A stretch of 64,000 bases of DNA from Endozoicomonas gorgoniicola (GCF_025562715.2 NZ_JAPFCC010000001.1:2932501-2996500), one strand, 5' to 3'. Counted from the first letter of the stretch, positions 16,161-25,744 are shown. Numbers and translations are program-made. Notes: generated by a model from the letters alone, not told the origin.

Positions 16161-16667
16161 TCAATTACCAATCAGGTCATTAATCCCCGCCCGCAGGTCA
16201 ACGCCATCAATCACCAGCTGACCCCCTTCGGCATCCACATCCATAATGACTTCACCATTACGCTCCAGCTTGTAAGTCACCAGCGACAGCTCAAAGTCAC
16301 AGTTCGACAGCTTCTTGCGCTCGATGTCTTCCATGCTGAACTTCTTCAGCTGCGCCTGACAACGAATCACAAACCCTTCTGACGCTCCCCGGCCTGCCAG
16401 GGCAGAACGGAAGGTAAACATTTTTTCCTCGCCGTTGGTGAACCTGAACAGCTTCAATACCTGTGGATCAGGTTCTGCCAGTGTCACGGTCATGGTTTGC
16501 AGCTCGATCATGCCCATGAAAATCTCAATGGCCGCTGCCATGCCGCCAGCCTGGTACTCTTCCATTACCTTGGAAAAGTCCGGCAGCTTGATCTTCGGGC
16601 AAAGGCCGATCTTGCCAACGCCGTCGGCGCTCCAGTTGTAATCCACCACTACTTTTGGGATAGCCAT
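16161..16667 (-). CDS. FII: Tail tube protein FII
   Basis: A 168-residue protein starting MAIPKVVVDYNWSADGVGKI. It matches the P2 FII tail tube family, with KLPDFSKVMEEYQAGGM and the Lys/Glu-rich second half. It polymerises into the inner tube within the contractile sheath. Located next to FI (sheath) as in P2. Confidence 0.85.
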   Translation of the reverse strand: MAIPKVVVDYNWSADGVGKIGLCPKIKLPDFSKVMEEYQAGGMAAAIEIFMGMIELQTMTVTLAEPDPQVLKLFRFTNGEEKMFTFRSALAGRGASEGFVIRCQAQLKKFSMEDIERKKLSNCDFELSLVTYKLERNGEVIMDVDAEGGQLVIDGVDLRAGINDLIGN

Positions 16668-16704
16668 GTTTCTGTTCTCCTTTCTTCCTGTTTAGCTACG
16701 GCGT

Positions 16705-17865
16705 TTATCTGAAAATGGCTTTGGCGTAGTCATTGACAAAGTGACTGGTGATGGTGATGGCCTGGGCAATACCGGGTGGGGTGAATTCATAATCCATATA
16801 GAATTCACCGGCCAGAATCACGTCAGGGCTGTTCAGTTCCGGGTCAGCCCAGGCTTTACCACCGAGCAGGTTTTTAGCGCGGGTTTCCCTGGCAATGAAG
16901 TTGTTCTGGGTTTCCAGCACATCTTCCACAAAGGTCTTGTTGATCTTGCGATCCCTGGCCCACTTCAGCGCCGCCGTGGAACTGTCCAGGATGATGTCGT
17001 TAATACGAACATGGGTGGCGAACTGCCACTTGGGATCATCGGAACAGTTCAGGTTGCCCCAGTAGCGCAGCCCGCCATCGTTGATGATGGTGCTGATCTG
17101 GTTGCTGTTGAGGATATAGGCCAGACAGCTGTCATCACCGTCCTGGAAGTCCACGGGGAACTCGGTGCCGATGATGGGTAATACCTTCCAGTTGGAGATA
17201 CTGGCGGAATACTCTTCCCAGGGCGTGTTATCCACTTTGGCACGCAGGCCAGCGGCAACGGCAGACATGGGGACGAGTTCCGCCTTGGTGTTGATGGTTC
17301 TTGGCCAAGTCACTTCCAGACGACGGGAGCCGAATTTTTGTCGGTAGGCGTTGGCAGACGTTTCGGTACTGCCAGGAGCGTCCGCGTAGCAATAAGCCCG
17401 CAGACGGTCGGCAACGGTCTGCAACTTGGTGGCCACTGCTTCATCATTGGAAAAACCGGGAGCGATCAGAACCCGTGGCTTATACCCCAGCATGGCCTGA
17501 ACATTAAACACCGCATCCAGTCCGGTGCGCTTACCATCAGCCGTGGTTTCACCAATCACCTTGGTTCTTGTGTCAGCGTCGTCGCTACCTTCTGCCACAC
17601 GAATAACGACAACAATCGCACCGGTAATGGCCAGAATCATTTCCACCGCAGGCAACAGAGTGCCAACCCGCTGACCTTTGGTGTCGAGTTTTGCCGCCTT
17701 GAGTGGGGAACCGGGAATCAGAACCGGCGTGTTTAACGGGAATACGTTTTCATCGGCATCATCAGCCGTGCCAACGATACAAATAGTGCCTGTGGGTGCA
17801 ATGGGAACCGGGCGGGGACCCGCTTCACTGGTTGCGCCATAAATGCCGTGTCGGAACTGAGGCAT
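16705..17865 (-). CDS. FI: Tail sheath protein FI
   Basis: A 386-residue contractile sheath protein. N-terminus MPQFRHGIYGATSEAGPRPV is typical of FI; the C-terminus has the domain that closes the ring (EFYMDYEFTPPGIAQAITI). Close in length to P2 FI (396). It is downstream of the fibre genes and upstream of FII. Confidence 0.87.
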   Translation of the reverse strand: MPQFRHGIYGATSEAGPRPVPIAPTGTICIVGTADDADENVFPLNTPVLIPGSPLKAAKLDTKGQRVGTLLPAVEMILAITGAIVVVIRVAEGSDDADTRTKVIGETTADGKRTGLDAVFNVQAMLGYKPRVLIAPGFSNDEAVATKLQTVADRLRAYCYADAPGSTETSANAYRQKFGSRRLEVTWPRTINTKAELVPMSAVAAGLRAKVDNTPWEEYSASISNWKVLPIIGTEFPVDFQDGDDSCLAYILNSNQISTIINDGGLRYWGNLNCSDDPKWQFATHVRINDIILDSSTAALKWARDRKINKTFVEDVLETQNNFIARETRAKNLLGGKAWADPELNSPDVILAGEFYMDYEFTPPGIAQAITITSHFVNDYAKAIFR

Positions 17866-17969
17866 CGTGATTCTCCTTCTCGTGTGAGAGTGAATCGCAA
17901 TACCTTCGGCGGCTTCTGCGGGGTTTGGTTATAGGGTACTGCTTTTTTTGTTCGCTGTCCGTCTCCTGT

Positions 17970-18542
17970 TCAATCCTCCGGCCACAACCCTTCCAGCCGC
18001 TCAACAACCGGCTGGGCAATGGCCATAAAGTCGGCGTCGTCCGGTGCATCTTTTACAGCTTCCTTGCCGTTTAGCCGAAGCTTGCGGATGACCATCAGAA
18101 TATCAATCCATGCTTTGCCTTGAGCCTTGATGCTTTCGGCTGCTGCCTGTGGTGACTCTTTTTCTGACAGAGGGTCGGCCAGCACACTGTCAGGGGCTGT
18201 TCCCTGAAAACCAGAGTCAATCCAGGCGCAGGCGTCGGCATACGTCAGGTTATATTCTTCGTCTACGAAAGGAAAATCGGTAGCAAAGTGGGTTCTGGCG
18301 TTTCCGGCGGCGTGGTCGATGGCGGCGCAGGCTGACAGGCGACGGGTGGCGGCTGGGGCTGGCTCTATTGGAACCTCTTCCGGCCATTTTCCGTTGCGGC
18401 ATTTCCACTCATAGCCATCACGGGCTGGGCGGGTGAACCATTCCTGAGCCTCTGCTGGCATGTCTGATTTTTTGGTAGCACCAGCTATGTCGTGTATGTT
18501 TTCGACAGCTTCTGTTTGGGTTGCTGGATTGTAATATTTCAT
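17970..18542 (-). CDS. Tail fibre assembly protein
   Basis: A 190-residue protein starting MKYYNPATQTEAVENIHDIA, overlapping the fibre stop. The N-terminal half has the tail-fibre-assembly look (WFTRPARDGYEWKCRNGKWPEE) with an acidic C-terminal helix. It probably helps fold or attach the tail fibre (gene G in P2). The ATG at 18542 is chosen over an upstream in-frame start that lies within the fibre gene. Confidence 0.65.
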   Translation of the reverse strand: MKYYNPATQTEAVENIHDIAGATKKSDMPAEAQEWFTRPARDGYEWKCRNGKWPEEVPIEPAPAATRRLSACAAIDHAAGNARTHFATDFPFVDEEYNLTYADACAWIDSGFQGTAPDSVLADPLSEKESPQAAAESIKAQGKAWIDILMVIRKLRLNGKEAVKDAPDDADFMAIAQPVVERLEGLWPED

Positions 18543-18544
18543 AA

Positions 18545-20125
18545 TCAATACCCTGTCACCTTCCATGTAAATGATGCTCTTAAAGGCTGACCCGCTCGCA
18601 AAAACAAAAACTGCACACTGGAACCGGTGGAGCTGGGTACAATGTAAGCTGCGTACGTTTTAGACAGAGCGTCGCGCTGGCCAGACGATGGGATAGCAAA
18701 TTCATTTACGATAGCGCTGACATAACGAGGTTTATTATTCATCTCAATGGGCAGCGTTATAGTAGCGACCCCATTGGAACCAGCTGATGCCTGGCCCTCT
18801 TGTACAGTAAAACCGTCTGAATAGACCCGGTAATGACCGTTGGCATTACTGCCCGATGAAACAATCACCGCCGTATTCCCATTCGTTGCCGGATCACCAA
18901 TCAACGCCACCTGCCCACTATTCTGTCCCGCATCCTTATAAGCCGCAGACTTAAACAACCCCGCAGCCCAGGACGCCAACCGACTTTTAAATGTCTTCGG
19001 CGTCACGATCCGTTGATGATCAGTCCCCGCATTCACCTCCGCCTGCGTCGCAATCTCAGCCTGCCCCCGGGTGGATTCGGTGGTCTGGCGGGTGCCTGCG
19101 TCATGAGCCTTTTTTACGCCTCCAACCGTGGCACCTATGGTGTTGCTGGTGCTGGTTATGGAATCGCTGTAGCCGGTTATCTTGCTGCCGGAATTTAACT
19201 GTATGCCTCGCAGTTTGAAGTTGGCATTACCCGTTGCGCCTTCTGATGCGTCAGCAACTGCGTGGTAGGTGTTATCGGTGTCGTTGTACCAGATGTGATC
19301 TGTGTTCGTGCCGGAACCGCTATAAACAATGGGCTTGCCACCGGTATTAATACCCTGAGCGAATATAGGCCGCACATCCTTCCGGGCAAACTTCGCCGTT
19401 AGCAACGCCCAGAGTTTTTTAGGTGTAACAATGCGGAGATCCGAACTGCCAGAATCCGTTTCTGATTGCGTTGCTATTTCCAGAACTCCACGGCGGGATT
19501 CCGTAGCCGTCCGGTTATGCAGTTTCTTGGGCGTAATCGCCCGGCTGTCATCACTGGAACCGTTGGCCTCTGTCTGGGTGGCGATTTCCAGAAAGCCTTT
19601 CATTGATTCCGTGGCGTTGCGGGTAAACGACGCTAACCGGCTTTTTAAGGTTTTCGGGGTGACGATACGGGTATGATCGGTGCCGGTATCGACCTCGCCC
19701 TGTGTAGCAATCTCTGCCGTTCCTAACAGGCTCTCTGTCGCTTGAGGTGCATAGATCGACACATCACCAGACGGGGCAACGGTGCCGGGGTTGGCACTCA
19801 GGTTTAACTGGTGTGCCAGCAACAGCGTAGCGTTAGCCGCCTTGCTCTGGATGGTTGAACCGTCGTCGTTTTGTGCCGTGGCGAACAGTGCGCCGCCATC
19901 GGTGTAAAACTCCATTTTGGTCACGTCATACACGTCGGTGGTGCTGTCCTGCGCTACCACGTAGATGCGGGACGGCTCAATGACCTGCACCCCTTTCAGG
20001 GTCAGCGGCTTTATTTTGCTGCTGCCGTTGTACAAGTCCACACGGTTCAGCGTGACACCAGCAAAGCCGCTGGCCTGTGCATTAATGGCGGCATCGATGC
20101 CGCTCTGGTGAATGGTCAGACTCAT
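18545..20125 (-). CDS. H: Tail fibre protein H with tandem repeats
   Basis: A 526-residue fibre. The N-terminus (MSLTIHQSGIDAAINAQASG) is the conserved baseplate-binding collar. Four tandem units follow, each with TES-x-x-G-x-x-EIATQ and an IVTPK/ITPK-type motif, giving the shaft. The C-terminal part (SGSNANGHYRVYSDG, then a Gly/Ser-rich domain) is the likely receptor-binding tip. The ATG at 20125 is preferred because GGAG is eight bases ahead. The fibre overlaps gpI upstream. Confidence 0.8.
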   Translation of the reverse strand: MSLTIHQSGIDAAINAQASGFAGVTLNRVDLYNGSSKIKPLTLKGVQVIEPSRIYVVAQDSTTDVYDVTKMEFYTDGGALFATAQNDDGSTIQSKAANATLLLAHQLNLSANPGTVAPSGDVSIYAPQATESLLGTAEIATQGEVDTGTDHTRIVTPKTLKSRLASFTRNATESMKGFLEIATQTEANGSSDDSRAITPKKLHNRTATESRRGVLEIATQSETDSGSSDLRIVTPKKLWALLTAKFARKDVRPIFAQGINTGGKPIVYSGSGTNTDHIWYNDTDNTYHAVADASEGATGNANFKLRGIQLNSGSKITGYSDSITSTSNTIGATVGGVKKAHDAGTRQTTESTRGQAEIATQAEVNAGTDHQRIVTPKTFKSRLASWAAGLFKSAAYKDAGQNSGQVALIGDPATNGNTAVIVSSGSNANGHYRVYSDGFTVQEGQASAGSNGVATITLPIEMNNKPRYVSAIVNEFAIPSSGQRDALSKTYAAYIVPSSTGSSVQFLFLRAGQPLRASFTWKVTGY

Positions 20126-21180
20126 TCCCATGTCTCCCTGGATAATACGACCTGATGAACGTGGGCGCTAAGCTCCAGCGGTGCGGCGTGAACCGTTCCC
20201 ACGTTAAAATTAAAATCGCTGCGTAACGGCTTGGCCTGTTTGATGGCGTTGATGATGTCGTCCTGTAGGTCAGCATCGGGGCGAAAGGCGGCGGTTTTGA
20301 TGGTGCCGGGGGCGTTGTCGGGGACGGTTTTGCCGGTGTAGCGTGTTGACCAGCCCTGCTTGCCGTTTTCAAACCGGGGGTTAGGCACCAGTTGTCTGTT
20401 TTCGAACAGGTCCCAGCATTCCAGTTCAGCGACCTGTGCGGTGCCGGTTCCACCGTTGTAATTAACAATAAACATCGGCCGAATGTAAGCAGTGTCGGGG
20501 CGGAACTGGTTATGATTAGCGTTGCCCTCGCCGGTAATTTCACCCTCGAATACCTGCCAGCCATCGGCGGTGGTGATGGAACGACCAACTACACAGCAGT
20601 AGCGATTGAAGCCAGGGCCACCGGTCAAGGCGTTAAAGTCTTTATCCAGCGTGGCTACACCTGCATACACTCTGTCAGAACCTGAGTTGTCAACGGTTTG
20701 CCGAACCTTGAACCGCACCCGATAGACACGGCTGGTCTGAACCGGAATAGCCTGACCGCAAAATAGCCAGACATCATCCCCCGTTCCAATCTCAAACACC
20801 GGCAACTGCCGTTCATTATCCTGCGCTGAAATATCCACGCTGAAGGTATGAGGCAAACCCTTGGGCGACTGCTGCCACCACTCGGTAATATTTGCAGTGG
20901 TGCCGAACCGGGCGATGGCGTTTTCAACCGCCTGTAAACTACCTTTAATACGGTGCTGGTAGAGGGCGTCTTTTAACGACTGGCGTTTGATATGTTCCGG
21001 CCAGTTGTCGTTCCACTGGTCCACGGAATAATGAAAAGCCAGGTAAGGCAGTAGATGCAAAGGGCAGGTGTCCGGGTTCCAGAGATCCCGGTGTGGTACG
21101 GGCAATTTATCCAGCCGTTCATCCAGCTTTGCCAATGCACGCTCTTGCGGTGTTGCCGAAGGAGGTAGTAAATCAACCAT
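20122..21180 (-). CDS. I: Tail protein I with C-terminal extension
   Basis: A 352-residue baseplate protein. Residues 1-130 match the gpI family (PHRDLWNPDTCPLHLLPYLA, HIKRQSLKDALYQHRIKGS). P2 gpI is about 176 residues, so residues 150-350 are an extension, Trp/Tyr-rich with beta-sandwich-like character (WLFCGQAIPVQTSRVYRVRF), perhaps a sugar-binding module. Links the fibre to the baseplate. Confidence 0.78.
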   Translation of the reverse strand: MVDLLPPSATPQERALAKLDERLDKLPVPHRDLWNPDTCPLHLLPYLAFHYSVDQWNDNWPEHIKRQSLKDALYQHRIKGSLQAVENAIARFGTTANITEWWQQSPKGLPHTFSVDISAQDNERQLPVFEIGTGDDVWLFCGQAIPVQTSRVYRVRFKVRQTVDNSGSDRVYAGVATLDKDFNALTGGPGFNRYCCVVGRSITTADGWQVFEGEITGEGNANHNQFRPDTAYIRPMFIVNYNGGTGTAQVAELECWDLFENRQLVPNPRFENGKQGWSTRYTGKTVPDNAPGTIKTAAFRPDADLQDDIINAIKQAKPLRSDFNFNVGTVHAAPLELSAHVHQVVLSRETWE

Positions 21181-22069
21181 CAACCACCTCCATCGTTAAT
21201 TCAATCGCCGAGCAATAGGTGGCACCGGTCACCCCCGGATTGATATTGGCGGCAGGTGATTTCAGGTCAACACTGACCACTCCCGGTTGCTGCAAGGCAC
21301 CATAAATGCCGGAAATCGGTACGATAACTTTCATTCTGTGCAAGCTGCTGACGTATTCCTGCGCTGCCTTTCTTGCCGCTTCTACCGCCAGCGAAGCTGT
21401 TGGCCCCGCTGAAACCTTCAGTACCGCTTCTATGCGATAGGTCGTGACGGTGGCACTTTGAATGATGACCTCATCGGTTATCTGTCGGATATGGGGCTGC
21501 ATCATATAAGTGGTGACACGGTTCAGCAGTTCAGTACTGGCGGTGCCATCGCCTTCCCTGGACAGAAAACTGATTTCCACCCGTCCGGGGCTGGGGCTTC
21601 TGGGGTTTGCATCGAGTACTTGAGAGTCAGACGACAGGGCATGGAAACGATAAGACGCTTCGGTTCCGGCATTGGTTTGGCCTTCCATTGCCAGCAGTAT
21701 TCGTTCCAGAAAACTGTCGTCGTCTTCCATGACCGGATCAGCTGGCGGTGTGGCATTAGGGTTGCCGGGGTGGACTTCCTGCCGGAGTACCTTGTAACGA
21801 GCGCCCAACTGGTCAAGGTCAGCCCCTTTGGCGTAGGCGGGCAACACGGCCTTACCGGACTCATTAATTCGCTGGCGTAACAGAGCCTCCCGCATGGCGG
21901 CTTGCAAAATGTTGTTATAGGTGGGGTCGCCTACCCGCAAACTGTCTGCCAGCTCTGGGTCAACACCCCGCAGGGTGTCCAGACGGTGCTGAAAAATAGC
22001 CTCTACGGAAATGTCTTCCACAAACTCCGGTGGCGGTAGCTGGGAAAGGGTGGCAACGGTATAACTCAT
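21173..22069 (-). CDS. J: Baseplate protein J (gpJ)
   Basis: A 298-residue protein of the gpJ family (baseplate wedge). Typical features: LSQLPPPEFVEDISVEAIFQ at the start, PAYAKGADLDQLGARYKVLR in the middle, and a beta-rich C-terminus. Overlaps W by 4 bases and I by 8. Confidence 0.87.
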   Translation of the reverse strand: MSYTVATLSQLPPPEFVEDISVEAIFQHRLDTLRGVDPELADSLRVGDPTYNNILQAAMREALLRQRINESGKAVLPAYAKGADLDQLGARYKVLRQEVHPGNPNATPPADPVMEDDDSFLERILLAMEGQTNAGTEASYRFHALSSDSQVLDANPRSPSPGRVEISFLSREGDGTASTELLNRVTTYMMQPHIRQITDEVIIQSATVTTYRIEAVLKVSAGPTASLAVEAARKAAQEYVSSLHRMKVIVPISGIYGALQQPGVVSVDLKSPAANINPGVTGATYCSAIELTMEVVDG

Positions 22070-22419
22070 AAGGTAATCCCCTCCAGCCTCACAATCTCAC
22101 CATCCACCAGGTATTCACCCACCAGAACCATGTCGATTGCGCCGGTCTCATTATTAATGTCCAACTGTGTCCGGTGCAGTTTAAATTCGTCGTGTATCTC
22201 GTTGGCGGGATTTGCAAGGGTTTCTGCCGCTTCGGCGCAAACGTCCAGACGAAAGCCCGGTACGGTCTTTTTATCCACCAGTTTCGGCAGGTTGGAGCCG
22301 TAGGCACGACGAATCACCAGGTTGTTTTTACGGGTGCGGAACAGGCGCTGTATCCGCTGTTGCAGCTCAGGCAAACCGTCTATTTTTTTTCCTGTCTCTT
22401 CATGGGTGCCGATGGCCAT
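22066..22419 (-). CDS. W: Baseplate protein W (gp25-like)
   Basis: A 117-residue protein starting MAIGTHEETGKKIDGLPELQ, family of P2 gpW / T4 gp25, with RIQRLFRTRKNNLVIRRAYG and PNLPKL-type motif. It is a wedge component that starts sheath assembly. Overlaps J (4 bases) and V (1 base). Confidence 0.85.
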   Translation of the reverse strand: MAIGTHEETGKKIDGLPELQQRIQRLFRTRKNNLVIRRAYGSNLPKLVDKKTVPGFRLDVCAEAAETLANPANEIHDEFKLHRTQLDINNETGAIDMVLVGEYLVDGEIVRLEGITL

Positions 22420-22967
22420 CAGTTCATCTCCGGTGCTGGGGGTGAATGATTGCTGTTGGCATGCTGGTTATAAGTGCCACGCAGGGCGTCCATGCTGGAT
22501 TTTGAATCCGTGATATCTCCGGACGCCTGAATATTTCCGGTAACATTCACGTCGCCGGTCAGGTCAATGCTGCCATTACTGGCCAGTGCTGTTGTGGCAC
22601 CGGCGGGTAAGACTATGTTGAGCTGATGGGTCTGGCTGTTGTACTCAAATACTGCCCCGTCCGGCATATCACGGCGGTAAACATCAGGATCAGTGCTTCG
22701 CTGGCGGTACTGGTCAGAGTCCACCGCACACACCACCACCCCAAGACGACCACCACCGGGAAAGGCGCATAACACCTGCTCCCCTTTTCTGTATGGGTCC
22801 CAGCTGGCAGAGTCCGCCATTCGGGCAAAGCCATGACGCAGCCAGTAACTGGTGCGGGAACCGGAAAGCATCACTCGATAGCGCAGCGGCGAAAACTGAA
22901 TCTCTGCAATGGTGCCGAACTGGAGCAGCTTTTCTATGCGCTGGTTCAGGCTGGCAGGATCATTCAT
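22419..22967 (-). CDS. V: Baseplate spike protein V (gpV)
   Basis: A 182-residue protein starting MNDPASLNQRIEKLLQFGTI. P2 V family, membrane-piercing spike with an OB-like N-terminal fold and a beta-helix C-terminus (DLTGDVNVTGNIQASGDITD). Ribosome site CTGGAGG precedes a run of three ATG; the last (22967) has the best spacing. The start overlaps the upstream gene's stop by 8 bases. Confidence 0.82.
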   Translation of the reverse strand: MNDPASLNQRIEKLLQFGTIAEIQFSPLRYRVMLSGSRTSYWLRHGFARMADSASWDPYRKGEQVLCAFPGGGRLGVVVCAVDSDQYRQRSTDPDVYRRDMPDGAVFEYNSQTHQLNIVLPAGATTALASNGSIDLTGDVNVTGNIQASGDITDSKSSMDALRGTYNQHANSNHSPPAPEMN

Positions 22968-23511
22968 CATCATCCTCCAGCAAGTGCAGGTAGTCGTCCT
23001 TGTGAGCCGCGCCGATATCCGGTGCGCAACCCACATACATGTCACCGGTAAACTGTCGTCCGTCGTCCCAGGGATTCGGTGTAATGCTCAGGTCAACCGG
23101 CCCATACTCACATTCCGCCATATACCAGCCTTCCGGGCATTCCACCTGCAGGCTGGAAACGATGTTATTGATATGCAGCAAGGCACCTGAATCGCTCTGG
23201 CTGAAGCCTTTCAGTTGCTCGATCAGCTCCAGTTCTTTCTGTTCCAGCTCCAGCCCGTTGCCGTCTCGGGTATGAACCCGGATCAGGCCGTAGGCCAGCA
23301 CCCGAATCATCCCCACGCCGGGATTATTTGAAGGGATTTCACCCCGGTACAGCAGGGCATGAACACCCTTGTTTCTTTGTTCTTTACTGTATTCGTCCCG
23401 TTCTTTCCATTGCCGGGTAATCAGCCGGTCAGGGTGACGTTGTTGCGCGTATTGTTCAAAGGTCTGGCGCAGTTCTTCCATTACCTGGTTAGCAACACTC
23501 TGGCTGTTCAT
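22960..23511 (-). CDS. Phage tail/baseplate-region hypothetical protein
   Basis: A 183-residue protein starting MNSQSVANQVMEELRQTFEQ. It has a helical N-terminus, a Tyr/Arg-rich centre (VLAYGLIRVHTRDGNG) and an acidic tail ending LLEDDDE. It is positioned like P2 R (tail completion), but it is not clearly the same family. It overlaps the neighbours by 4 and 8 bases. Confidence 0.6.
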   Translation of the reverse strand: MNSQSVANQVMEELRQTFEQYAQQRHPDRLITRQWKERDEYSKEQRNKGVHALLYRGEIPSNNPGVGMIRVLAYGLIRVHTRDGNGLELEQKELELIEQLKGFSQSDSGALLHINNIVSSLQVECPEGWYMAECEYGPVDLSITPNPWDDGRQFTGDMYVGCAPDIGAAHKDDYLHLLEDDDE

Positions 23512-24008
23512 AAGAGTCCGACCTCCGCCAGACTGTTACGTACAGCCTGCTGCATCAGCTGGTTAATGCGGGGTGTCAGTTTGTCTGCAGTGTTGTCAAC
23601 AAACGGCTGTGCCCGTGTACCTTTGCGGGCAATGGAACGGCTGATCATATAGGCCAGATCATCCAGATCATGGTTCGGGTTGTTGGGGGTTATGCCCTTG
23701 ACCCTGATCCAGTCCTTAATAGCCTGTAACGATGGAGCCCCACCGGAACCCGTGCCATCGTTCACAAACTGTGCATAGTCCGTATTGGGAGCCGCAATAG
23801 CAGACAGGTCGGCATCCCGGATACTGCGAATACTGTTGACCAGTGTGCTGTGGGCTTTGGGGGCAGACCGTTTCAGTTCTCTGGCGGCTTCTGAACCGCC
23901 ACGGGTGACCATGCGCTTTAACTGATTGAACAGAGTGCCGGGGGTCTGTTCCAGAGCCTTTCGGAATTGCCGGTCGCCGGTCATATCCACAGTCAGTGCT
24001 TTTAACAT
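23508..24008 (-). CDS. Tail completion protein S-like (HK97 gp10-type)
   Basis: A 166-residue protein starting MLKALTVDMTGDRQFRKALE. The stretch GGSEAARELKRSAPKAHSTL and the following NSIRSIRD resemble gpS / HK97 gp10 tail-completion proteins (phage virion morphogenesis). It fits the P2 order R-S-V. It probably finishes the tail and joins it to the head. Confidence 0.68.
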   Translation of the reverse strand: MLKALTVDMTGDRQFRKALEQTPGTLFNQLKRMVTRGGSEAARELKRSAPKAHSTLVNSIRSIRDADLSAIAAPNTDYAQFVNDGTGSGGAPSLQAIKDWIRVKGITPNNPNHDLDDLAYMISRSIARKGTRAQPFVDNTADKLTPRINQLMQQAVRNSLAEVGLL

Positions 24009-24616
24009 GCAGCCCTCCTTTCAAACTCGGAAAGGAAGGTTTTGTATAACGCCGCCGGTGTGCCAATTTTGGTAGCACCGGAAATCATCAATTTGCTACT
24101 GACGGTTGAGTCGGCGTAACGGATCGACAGGACTTTCATGGCTTCTGCCTGAGCCCGAAGCAGGAGTAAGTCCCGTTCAAAAACCGGCACCGTGGTTTCC
24201 CCTGGCGTGTCGCTCAACGTGTGGCTGGCGTAGTAGTAAAAACTGAACTGACTGCCCAGCAGGCTGATCAGGTGGCTACCCGGTGCAAAGGACAGGTGTA
24301 TCTGTTTCGGTCTGCCCTGGGTAACTGTAACGGTCGGTAAGGTGCGGGGGTATCTCGGGTCCCAGAGGTTATACATCTGCCGTTGGTATCGCCCCCAGAT
24401 ATGAACTTTATAAGCGATCATATCCGCCGGGGCGTTATACACGCTGATGCCCGGTTGCAGCATCACATGGCCGCACAGGGTAAAGCGTTTCACTCTCGCC
24501 AGCTCCACAGCGGCAACACTTAGCAGGTGATCAATCTGGTTGTCTACCAGCTCGGCGGATTCGGTCAGTGAGTCCACCAGGTCTTTTTTCAGGGCGGTCA
24601 GTGTCATGTCAGTCAT
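24002..24616 (-). CDS. Head-tail connector-like protein
   Basis: A 204-residue protein starting MTDMTLTALKKDLVDSLTES. Mixed alpha/beta sequence with a Pro/Tyr-rich middle (YNLWDPRYPRTLPTVTVTQG), similar in style to connector or head-completion proteins between capsid and tail clusters. No specific family is claimed. Starts with an 8-base overlap on the upstream gene. Confidence 0.5.
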   Translation of the reverse strand: MTDMTLTALKKDLVDSLTESAELVDNQIDHLLSVAAVELARVKRFTLCGHVMLQPGISVYNAPADMIAYKVHIWGRYQRQMYNLWDPRYPRTLPTVTVTQGRPKQIHLSFAPGSHLISLLGSQFSFYYYASHTLSDTPGETTVPVFERDLLLLRAQAEAMKVLSIRYADSTVSSKLMISGATKIGTPAALYKTFLSEFERRAAC

Positions 24617-24842
24617 GATTGCCCCCCTTCATCATCTTTAAAAGCAGATCCAGCTTGGCTTCCAGGCGGCTTTCCATATCGCCCAGCAAGGTTCTGATCT
24701 TTTTTTCAGGAATGTACTCTTCCGCCACTTTCATCTTCAGGTTGTTCACCTGTGTGAAGAGGTAGATATTCCAGATCATCAACCATCCCATCAGGAACAG
24801 AATTAACGGCATCAAGGCTTTCATAGCTTCCCAGAACTGCAT
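24609..24842 (-). CDS. Single-TM coiled-coil protein (possible i-spanin)
   Basis: A 77-residue protein: residues 10-32 are a hydrophobic helix (LMPLILFLMGWLMIWNIYLF), then a charged helix likely to form a coiled coil (LGDMESRLEAKLDLLLKMMK). It lies beside the holin and peptidase genes. This arrangement fits an inner-membrane spanin, though no o-spanin was recognised. Confidence 0.5.
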   Translation of the reverse strand: MQFWEAMKALMPLILFLMGWLMIWNIYLFTQVNNLKMKVAEEYIPEKKIRTLLGDMESRLEAKLDLLLKMMKGGNHD

Positions 24843-25342
24843 CAGCGTGACCCCGTTATCAGTTTGTTTTTGTCAGCACTGGACCGGGTAGTGCCCACAT
24901 AAAACGTGATGGACGCAGCCCAGAGTGTCACGGCCTGACCAAACAGGTAAAAAGCCACATCCCGGTTACTTTCCGGAATCTCGAACTTGAACAGGGCAAA
25001 CAGTAAACCACCGACAATAAACGTCAGTAGAAAGACAATGACGGCGGGCATCTTGCTGTCTTTGTGGCTGGCTCTGGCGTTGGCTTTATCGTTCAGTTCT
25101 GCCTGCAGGGTTTTAAAAGCAATCTCCCTGATCTGCTGTTCATTCTCCCGTTCAAACTGTTTCAGCTTGAGCAGGGCATCCGGGTTGTTTTTGATAACAC
25201 TGGCAACGGCTGCGGGTTTTGGCTCAACGCCAAGGGCATTAGCGACCATGCCACCAATGACACCACCGCCAGGGCCAGCTAATGTTGATCCCACCAGAGG
25301 GGCAGCCTTGCCGATAAATGTTGCTATCCCTTTCCAGTCCAT
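24842..25342 (-). CDS. Holin (3-TM type)
   Basis: A 166-residue protein with a hydrophobic N-terminus (IGKAAPLVGSTLAGPGGGVI), a charged helical linker and two further membrane segments (PAVIVFLLTFIVGGLLFALF; FYLFGQAVTLWAASITFYVG). It matches the 3-TM holin family that opens the inner membrane for the endolysin. It is immediately downstream of the M15 peptidase gene and upstream of the TM coiled-coil gene. Confidence 0.75.
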   Translation of the reverse strand: MDWKGIATFIGKAAPLVGSTLAGPGGGVIGGMVANALGVEPKPAAVASVIKNNPDALLKLKQFERENEQQIREIAFKTLQAELNDKANARASHKDSKMPAVIVFLLTFIVGGLLFALFKFEIPESNRDVAFYLFGQAVTLWAASITFYVGTTRSSADKNKLITGSR

Positions 25343-25345
25343 TTT

Positions 25346-25744
25346 CTAGTAACTCCATACCCACGGACGGTTCCCGGAACGGCTGATATCCAGATGAATA
25401 AACCGACGATGATAGTCGCCTTTCTGACTGACACCGATGCCGGTAAACGCACTCATCGCCATAGCTTCTTTCAGCAGGTGATGGGCTTGTGTACCGGACA
25501 CCAGAATATCAATCGCCAGTCCTTTGTTATGTGTGCCAGGCTTTGCTTTACCGGCTTCGCTGGGGTGCTTTGCACAGCGATACGCCGAACTGACCTCAAA
25601 GGGAAAACCGCAGCGATCCCGCAAGGTCTGAACCTGCTGCATCAGCTCGGGGCTGATGTGTCGCCCACTGTCCGGGGAGCATTGCCCGCACTTGCAGGCC
25701 AGCTCCCGGAACGTGAAGTTCGGCCAGGGGCTATCACTCATCAC
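25346..25744 (-). CDS. M15-type endolysin (peptidoglycan peptidase)
   Basis: A 132-residue peptidase M15 domain. Zinc ligands and catalytic residues fit the family: GTHNKGLAIDI (His, Asp) and RFIHLDIS (His). It cleaves cell-wall peptide cross-links for lysis. No signal peptide, so it depends on the holin three bases downstream. The gene overlaps the upstream gene by 11 bases. Confidence 0.85.
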   Translation of the reverse strand: MMSDSPWPNFTFRELACKCGQCSPDSGRHISPELMQQVQTLRDRCGFPFEVSSAYRCAKHPSEAGKAKPGTHNKGLAIDILVSGTQAHHLLKEAMAMSAFTGIGVSQKGDYHRRFIHLDISRSGNRPWVWSY

